Assembly (NCBI RefSeq): GCF_000717055.1
Contig: NZ_JNXI01000004.1
Location: forward strand, 434,001-498,000
Length of the DNA stretch: 64,000 nucleotides
Source of the DNA: Streptomyces iakyrus
GTDB taxonomy: Bacteria > Actinomycetota > Actinomycetes > Streptomycetales > Streptomycetaceae
Direction: 5' to 3'
Shown here: piece after piece, positions 59,305-64,000 of the stretch
Layout: each line of letters starts with the position of its first letter
Numbering within the stretch: the first letter of the stretch is position 1
Notes under the pieces: generated by a model
Database searches by the model: none
What the model was told of the DNA's origin: nothing
What the model saw: only the letters and a program-made list of their open reading frames with translations
Made by a program: the position numbers and the translations under genes

Positions 59305-61650
59305 TCAGCGGCTGTCGGACAGCGTGCGTGCCAGGTAGGGGGCCGTGCGGCTCGTCCGGGACCGGGCGATCTCTCGCGGTGGGCCCGCCGCCACGATGTG
59401 GCCGCCCGCGTCGCCGCCGCCGGGGCCGAGGTCGATCACCCAGTCCGCGCGTGCGACGACGGACATGTCGTGCTCGACGACGACCACGGTGTGCCCGGCG
59501 TCGACGAGGCCGTGCAACTGGCGCATCAGGACGTCCACATCGGCCGGGTGGAGGCCGGTCGTGGGTTCGTCGAGGAGGTAGAGCGTGTGGCCGCGCCGGC
59601 CGCGCTGCAGTTCGCTCGCCAGCTTGATGCGCTGGGCCTCGCCGCCGGAGAGCTCGGTCGCGGGCTGGCCGAGGCGGAGGTAACCAAGGCCGACGTCGAG
59701 CAGGGCGGCAAGGCTGCGGGCCACGGCCGGGGTGTCCGCGAAGAACTCCGCCGCGCTCTCCACCGTCAGATCCAGCACCTGCGCGATGTTCCGCCCCCGG
59801 TACGTCACCTCCAGCGTCGACGGGTTGTAGCGGGCCCCGCCGCAGTCCGGGCAGGGCGCGTACGTGCTGGGCAGGAACAGCAGCTCCACGCTGACGAACC
59901 CCTCGCCCTGGCAGGTCTCGCAGCGCCCGCCCGCCACGTTGAAGGAGAACCGCCCTACGCCGAAACCGCGTTCGCGGGCCCCGTCGGTGGCCGCGAACAC
60001 CTTGCGTACGACGTCGAAGAGGCCCGTGTACGTGGCGAGGTTCGAGCGCGGCGTGCGGCCGATCGGCTTCTGGTCGACCGAGACCAGCCGGCCCACGCCG
60101 GCCGAGTCCTGCGTGATCTCGCCGATGAGCGTGGACTTGCCGGAGCCGGACACCCCGGTCACCGCGGTGAACACGCCGAGCGGGAACTCCGCTGTCACAC
60201 CGCGCAGGTTGTGCCGGGTGACCGGGCCGGTCTTCAGCCACCCGGTCGCCTCGCGCACGTCCCGGGCCGGGGCGGGGGAGTCATGGAAGAGGTAGCGGGC
60301 CGTCGCCGATTCCGCGACCCCCGCCAGCCCGGCCACGGGGCCGCTGTGCAGCACGCGCCCGCCGTGTTCGCCCGCTGCCGGCCCCACGTCGACCAGCCAG
60401 TCGGCGCCCCGCATGACGTCGAGGTGGTGCTCCACCACGAACACCGAGTTCCCGGACGTCTTCAGCCGATCCAGCACCGTGAGCAGCGCCTCGGTGTCCG
60501 CCGGGTGCAGTCCGGCCGACGGCTCGTCGAGGACGTAGACCACCCCGAAGAGACCGGAGCGCAGCTGGGTGGCGAGGCGCAGGCGTTGCAGCTCGCCCGG
60601 GGAGAGGGTGGGAGCGGGCCGGTCGAGGCTGAGGTAGCCGAGGCCCAGCTCGACGACCGGCGCGATCCGGGACCGCAGGTCGTCGGTGAGGACCCGGGCG
60701 GCCTCCGAGGTCCCGTCGAGACCGGCGGCCAGCTCCGTCAGCGGCACCGCGGCCAGCTCGGCGATGGTCCGGCCGCCGAACGTCACCGCCAGGGCCTCGG
60801 GACGCAGCCGGCTGCCGCCGCACGCCGGGCAGGGCGCACTGGTGAGGAACCGCTCGGCCCTCGCCCGCAGGGCCGGGCTCTTGGAGTCCGAGAACGTCTT
60901 CATCACGTACCGGTGGGCGCTCATGTACGTGCCCTGGTAGGGCCGTTGGATGCGGTCGGCGTCCCGTACCGGATGCACCGTGACCACCGGCTGCTCGTCC
61001 GTGAACAGGATCCACTCCCGCTCGCGGGCGGGCAGCTCCCGCCACGGCCGGTCCACGTCGTGTCCGAGCGCGTCGAGGATGTCCCGGAGGTTCTTGCCCT
61101 GCCAGGCGCCCGGCCACGCGGCGATCGCCCCGTCGCGGACCGACAGCGAGGGGTCGGGGACCAGCAGCTCCTCGCTCGTACGGTGCACCTGCCCGAGCCC
61201 GTGGCACGCCGGGCAGGCCCCCACCGCCGTATTGGGTGAGAAGGCGTCGGAGTCCAGCCGCTCAGCACCCGGCGGATGGGTGCCGGCCCGGGAGAACAGC
61301 ATCCGCAGGGAGTTGGAGAGGTTGGTGACCGTGCCGACGGAGGAGCGCGAGGTCGGGGCGGCACGGCGCTGCTGGAGCGACACGGCCGGCGGCAGACCGG
61401 TGATCTCCCCGACCTTCGGCGCGCCGACCTGGTGGATCAGCCGGCGCGCGTACGGCGCGACCGACTCGAAGTAGCGGCGCTGCGCCTCCGCGTAGATCGT
61501 GCCGAACGCCAGCGACGACTTCCCCGAGCCGGACACGCCGGTGAACACGGCCAGCACGTCCCGGGGGATGTCGACGTCGATGCCCCGGAGGTTGTGCTCG
61601 CGGGCTCCGCGGACACGGACGAACGGGTCACGGGGGTCGCGGTCGTGCAT
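59305..61650 (-). CDS. UvrA-like excinuclease ABC protein (UvrA2 / drug-resistance type)
   Basis: 781 residues with two ABC modules. Walker A motifs are GVSGSGKSS (N-terminal) and GVSGSGKST (C-terminal). Signatures are [16 protein letters not shown] and [16 protein letters not shown], and zinc-ribbon cysteines occur as CPACHG, CPACGG and CETCQGEG ... CPDCGG. It is shorter than housekeeping UvrA (about 950 residues) and lacks its UvrB-binding insertion. Such UvrA2 proteins protect against DNA-intercalating drugs. ATG start, 20 bases from the LLM gene. Confidence 0.88.
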   Translation of the reverse strand: MHDRDPRDPFVRVRGAREHNLRGIDVDIPRDVLAVFTGVSGSGKSSLAFGTIYAEAQRRYFESVAPYARRLIHQVGAPKVGEITGLPPAVSLQQRRAAPTSRSSVGTVTNLSNSLRMLFSRAGTHPPGAERLDSDAFSPNTAVGACPACHGLGQVHRTSEELLVPDPSLSVRDGAIAAWPGAWQGKNLRDILDALGHDVDRPWRELPAREREWILFTDEQPVVTVHPVRDADRIQRPYQGTYMSAHRYVMKTFSDSKSPALRARAERFLTSAPCPACGGSRLRPEALAVTFGGRTIAELAAVPLTELAAGLDGTSEAARVLTDDLRSRIAPVVELGLGYLSLDRPAPTLSPGELQRLRLATQLRSGLFGVVYVLDEPSAGLHPADTEALLTVLDRLKTSGNSVFVVEHHLDVMRGADWLVDVGPAAGEHGGRVLHSGPVAGLAGVAESATARYLFHDSPAPARDVREATGWLKTGPVTRHNLRGVTAEFPLGVFTAVTGVSGSGKSTLIGEITQDSAGVGRLVSVDQKPIGRTPRSNLATYTGLFDVVRKVFAATDGARERGFGVGRFSFNVAGGRCETCQGEGFVSVELLFLPSTYAPCPDCGGARYNPSTLEVTYRGRNIAQVLDLTVESAAEFFADTPAVARSLAALLDVGLGYLRLGQPATELSGGEAQRIKLASELQRGRRGHTLYLLDEPTTGLHPADVDVLMRQLHGLVDAGHTVVVVEHDMSVVARADWVIDLGPGGGDAGGHIVAAGPPREIARSRTSRTAPYLARTLSDSR

Positions 61651-61671
61651 GGGAGACGACTCTAACCGGAT

Positions 61672-62658
61672 CTAACCGGAGGCGATCGCGGCCAGCCGCG
61701 TGTAGGAGTCCAGCAGGGCCTCACGGTCGTACGTGCTGGTCGTGACCAGGACCTCCTGGGCGCCCGTCTCCTTCACCACCGTCGCCAGTTCGTGCGCCAC
61801 CTGCTCCTCGGTCCCGGCGATGTGACCGGTCAGGCCCGACTCGTAGAAGTCCCGCTCCTTGCCGGTCATCGTGAGGGCCTCCACGCGCTCGGCGGGCGGC
61901 AGCGGCGGGAAGGTGCCGCGGGTGCGGGAGTGGGCCATCGACCAGGCCTCGGGGATCAGCAGCCGCCGGGCCTCCTCGGGGGTGCCGGCCACGGCGATCG
62001 TGCCCGAGATGACGACGTAGGGCTCCGGTGCCCAGACGGAGGGGCGGAAACGGTCGCGGTAGTGGTCGATGCCGCGCCGCATCTTCTCCCGGTTCCTGAG
62101 GTCGCCGATGACCATGGGCAGGCCCGCGCGGGCGGCGATGCCGGCGCCCGCGCCCATGGCCAGGACGAACGGTGGCACGGTCAGACCCTCGGCGGGGCGG
62201 GCGCGCACCCCGGTGGGGGAGGTGCCCCGGAACCAGCCGAGCAGCTCCGCGAGCTGGGCCTCGAAGTCCTCGGCGTCACCCTTGTCGCGGCCCAGGGCCC
62301 GGCGCACGCCGTCCGTGAAGCCGACCGACCGGCCGAGGCCCATGTCGATCCGACCGGGGAACAGCGACTCCAGCACCCCGAACTGCTCGGCCACGACCAG
62401 CGGCCGGTGGTTGGGCAGCATCACCCCGCCGGTGCCGACCCGGATCGTCCGGGTGGCGCCCGCGACGGCGGCGGCCAGCACGGTCGGCGCGGAACCGGCC
62501 ACCCCGGGCACACCGTGATGCTCCGAGACCCAGAGCCGGTGGTAGCCGAGCCGCTCCAGCTCTTGCGCCAGCCGCACGGTGTCGCGCAGCGCCTCGGGGT
62601 GGGTGTGCCCCTCGCGAGTGCGGGAGCGGTCGAGGACGGACAGGCGCACGGGATCCAT
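61672..62658 (-). CDS. LLM class flavin-dependent oxidoreductase (luciferase-like)
   Basis: 328 residues. TIM-barrel luciferase-like fold using F420 or [68 protein letters not shown] and [12 protein letters not shown] are the typical group motifs. The substrate is unknown. The ATG is preceded by TAGAAC about 5 bases upstream rather than a ribosome site. Confidence 0.88.
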   Translation of the reverse strand: MDPVRLSVLDRSRTREGHTHPEALRDTVRLAQELERLGYHRLWVSEHHGVPGVAGSAPTVLAAAVAGATRTIRVGTGGVMLPNHRPLVVAEQFGVLESLFPGRIDMGLGRSVGFTDGVRRALGRDKGDAEDFEAQLAELLGWFRGTSPTGVRARPAEGLTVPPFVLAMGAGAGIAARAGLPMVIGDLRNREKMRRGIDHYRDRFRPSVWAPEPYVVISGTIAVAGTPEEARRLLIPEAWSMAHSRTRGTFPPLPPAERVEALTMTGKERDFYESGLTGHIAGTEEQVAHELATVVKETGAQEVLVTTSTYDREALLDSYTRLAAIASG

Positions 62659-62789
62659 ACCAGGTTCTACGCCCGGCGGGGCCGCCGGTATTCCATCGCC
62701 CCTAGGGAACCACCGCCGGAAAACCGCGTGACCGCGTCCCGGCACGTCAGCACAATGTGCCGGTATCCAGAAGCGAAAGGCGGCCGACC

Positions 62790-63500
62790 GTGACCGTCCC
62801 CAACATCCTGCTCTCCGGCATCGTGGGATCGACCGCATACGGTCTCGCCCGCCCGGGTTCGGACATCGACCGCCTCGGCCTGTTCGCCGTGCCCACCGAC
62901 GAGCTGCACGGTCTGCGCATGCCGAAGGAGTCACACGTCAGCACGGCGCCGGACCGCACCCTGCACGAGGCGGCCAAGTGGTGCCGGCTGGCGCTGGGCG
63001 GCAACCCGACCGCGATGGAGCTGGTGTGGCTCCCCGACGACCTGTACGAGGTGCGCACCCCGCTCGGCGACGAGCTCATCGGCATCCGTACCGCGTTCCT
63101 GAGCGCCAAGCGGGTCAGGGACGCCTACCTCGGATACGCCACGCAGCAGTTCCGGCGGCTGGAGGCACGCGGCGACGGTTCGTTCTCCGCCGACACCCGC
63201 AAGCGGACCGCGAAGCACGCCCGGCATCTGAAACGGCTGTGCGCGCAGGGCCTGGAGCTGTACACCACCGGGCGGCTGACGATCCGCGTCGAGAACCCGG
63301 ACGAGTACCACGCCTTCGGCGAGCGCGTCGCCGCCGACCCGTCGGAGGCCCTGCCCCTGCTCCGGCACTACGAGGAGGCCTTCGGCGCAGGGCCCACGGC
63401 GCTGCCGGACGAGCCCGACGAGGCGCCGGTGGAAGCCTGGCTGCGCCGGGTCCGGGAGCACTTCTGGGCCCAGACGGCGAGCTCAGCCGTCGGGGCGTAG
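62790..63500 (+). CDS. predicted nucleotidyltransferase (Pol beta superfamily, YcgL/RlaP-type)
   Basis: 236 residues. The catalytic pattern [15 protein letters not shown] is the GS...DxD of nucleotidyltransferases, where the aspartates bind metal. [14 protein letters not shown] and [22 protein letters not shown] follow the family. Members modify tRNA-like or protein substrates; the target here is unknown. GTG start with aaagg at about 10 bases. Its 3' end overlaps rpmF by 18 bases. Confidence 0.8.
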   Translation: MTVPNILLSGIVGSTAYGLARPGSDIDRLGLFAVPTDELHGLRMPKESHVSTAPDRTLHEAAKWCRLALGGNPTAMELVWLPDDLYEVRTPLGDELIGIRTAFLSAKRVRDAYLGYATQQFRRLEARGDGSFSADTRKRTAKHARHLKRLCAQGLELYTTGRLTIRVENPDEYHAFGERVAADPSEALPLLRHYEEAFGAGPTALPDEPDEAPVEAWLRRVREHFWAQTASSAVGA

Positions 63501-63653
63501 CAGGCCGCGCTCGTAGGCCCTCACCAGGTTCTGCGGGACGAGGTGACGCACGCCGTCGACGGTGACGGGGACCAGGGTCGGCGTGGCCGCCTTCCACTGG
63601 GCGCGGCGGTGACGGGTGTTGCTGCGGGACATCTTCCGCTTCGGGACGGCCAT
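63483..63653 (-). CDS. rpmF: ribosomal protein L32, cysteine-free paralogue
   Basis: 56 residues starting [20 protein letters not shown], a perfect L32 N-terminus. The four zinc-binding cysteines of normal streptomycete L32 are absent, replaced by [16 protein letters not shown]. Such C-minus paralogues replace the zinc form under zinc starvation, releasing zinc. ATG after ggaggag. A Zur-like palindrome lies 40 bases upstream. Overlaps the nucleotidyltransferase gene's end by 18 bases. Confidence 0.92.
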   Translation of the reverse strand: MAVPKRKMSRSNTRHRRAQWKAATPTLVPVTVDGVRHLVPQNLVRAYERGLLRPDG

Positions 63654-63692
63654 GGGACTCCTCCTCGGTGGACGGGCACCGAGGACGCTACA

Positions 63693-63713
63693 TGAAAATG
63701 GATCCCATTAACA
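63693..63713 (-). promoter_or_regulatory. Zur-box-like palindrome upstream of rpmF paralogue
   Basis: TGAAAATGGATCCCATTAACA is a 21-base imperfect palindrome with AATGG/CCATT arms. It resembles streptomycete Zur sites (TGAAAATG...). It fits repression of a zinc-free L32 when zinc is plentiful. Confidence 0.6.
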
Positions 63714-63756
63714 ATGTGCGTCCCAGCGCCCGGCCGCCGCTGTCCCGGGGTGCGGG

Positions 63757-64000
63757 TCAGTCGTCCGCGCCCACGAGCATCCGCACCTCGAACTTCTCGT
63801 GGGCGGAGGGCTCTTCGGCCGGCCCCTTGTCCAGCACGGTGCCGAGCCAGCCCAGGAGGAAGCCCACCGGGATCGAGACGATGCCGGGGTTCTGGAGCGG
63901 GAACCAGGCGAAGTCGGCCTCGGGGTAGAACGAGCCCGGGGCCGAGGAGACGACCGGGGAGAACGCGGCCAGCAGGACGGAGCAGAGCAGACCGCCGTAG
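63757..64000 (-). CDS. sodium/solute symporter, probable acetate permease ActP (C-terminal end only)
   Basis: The last about 80 residues of an integral membrane symporter; the 5' part is beyond the window. Visible are helix GGLLCSVLLAAFSPVVSS, a PEADFAWFPLQNPGIVSIPV loop, helix GFLLGWLGTVL and a charged cytoplasmic end (EEPSAHEKFEVRMLVGADD). FAWFPLQNPGIVSIP and the final tail are typical of the SSS cation-acetate symporter ActP. Confidence in the family is moderate because only the end is seen. Confidence 0.75.
   Translation of the reverse strand, partial: YGGLLCSVLLAAFSPVVSSAPGSFYPEADFAWFPLQNPGIVSIPVGFLLGWLGTVLDKGPAEEPSAHEKFEVRMLVGADD

Overview
The window is chromosomal DNA from a high-GC actinomycete, almost certainly a Streptomyces. 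Third codon positions are nearly always G or C, GTG and TTG starts are common, and several genes start directly downstream of a -10 element. The gene content also fits: an Rpf muralysin, a SpoIIE-type phosphatase with its own kinase-like domain, an ECF sigma factor with a zinc anti-sigma, a class F-like sortase, RmdA, LysX and ornithine-lipid genes. From memory the order resembles the S. coelicolor region around SCO0975 down to about SCO0910; this was not aligned. No tRNA, rRNA, CRISPR array, transposase or integrase was recognised.

Layout. 1-10.2 kb: 6-phosphogluconate dehydrogenase (partial), an Rpf/LysM/M23 wall hydrolase, an EamA-type membrane protein with a repetitive tail, a FhuF-type ferric reductase, a glycogen/maltosyl glucan synthase plus glgC, and a secreted PA14-GH2 enzyme behind a LacI-type operator. 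10.3-18.4 kb: wax ester/triacylglycerol synthase, an unusual zinc-ribbon SDR, a 57-residue peptide of unknown role, GNAT, VOC protein, amidase, lipoprotein hydrolase, a mannosidase remnant and an AhpD-like protein. 18.4-27.1 kb: a complete-looking L-fucose (or related deoxysugar) uptake and oxidation operon. It holds an FCD regulator with palindromic operator, an ABC importer, fuconate dehydratase, SDR, aldo-keto reductase, mutarotase and lactonase. The catabolic genes are linked by 4-bp start/stop overlaps.

27-38 kb: lipase maturation factor, a DUF6777-like lipoprotein, two SpoIIE phosphatases, an Fpg/Nei glycosylase, an anti-sigma and ECF sigma locus, a CapA-like protein and a universal stress protein. 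38-47.7 kb is an envelope block: LysX (lysyl-phosphatidylglycerol synthesis), polysaccharide deacetylase, sortase, a glycine/asparagine-repeat surface protein, a related His/Pro protein, a DUF4239 protein, a proline-rich wall-spanning protein and a repeat lipoprotein. It closes with a strong terminator.

48-51 kb: a methyltransferase coupled to the c-di-GMP enzyme RmdA. 51-56.6 kb: an N-terminally truncated TetR gene, a peroxiredoxin-like gene, a LysR regulator and divergent sdhCAB. 56.6-64 kb: a gas-vesicle gvpF/L remnant, olsBA, a degraded tandem duplication of the olsA 3' end, a UvrA-like ABC protein, an LLM flavoenzyme, a nucleotidyltransferase, a cysteine-free ribosomal L32 with a Zur-like box, and the end of an acetate symporter gene.

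Many products bear on the cell surface and membrane: cationic and phosphate-free lipids, wall hydrolysis, sortase anchoring and signalling phosphatases. No single clearly new multi-gene system stands out. The best candidates for novelty are the 57-residue peptide at 13.7 kb, the zinc-ribbon SDR that lacks the catalytic tyrosine, the sortase-linked envelope block, and the methyltransferase-RmdA pair.
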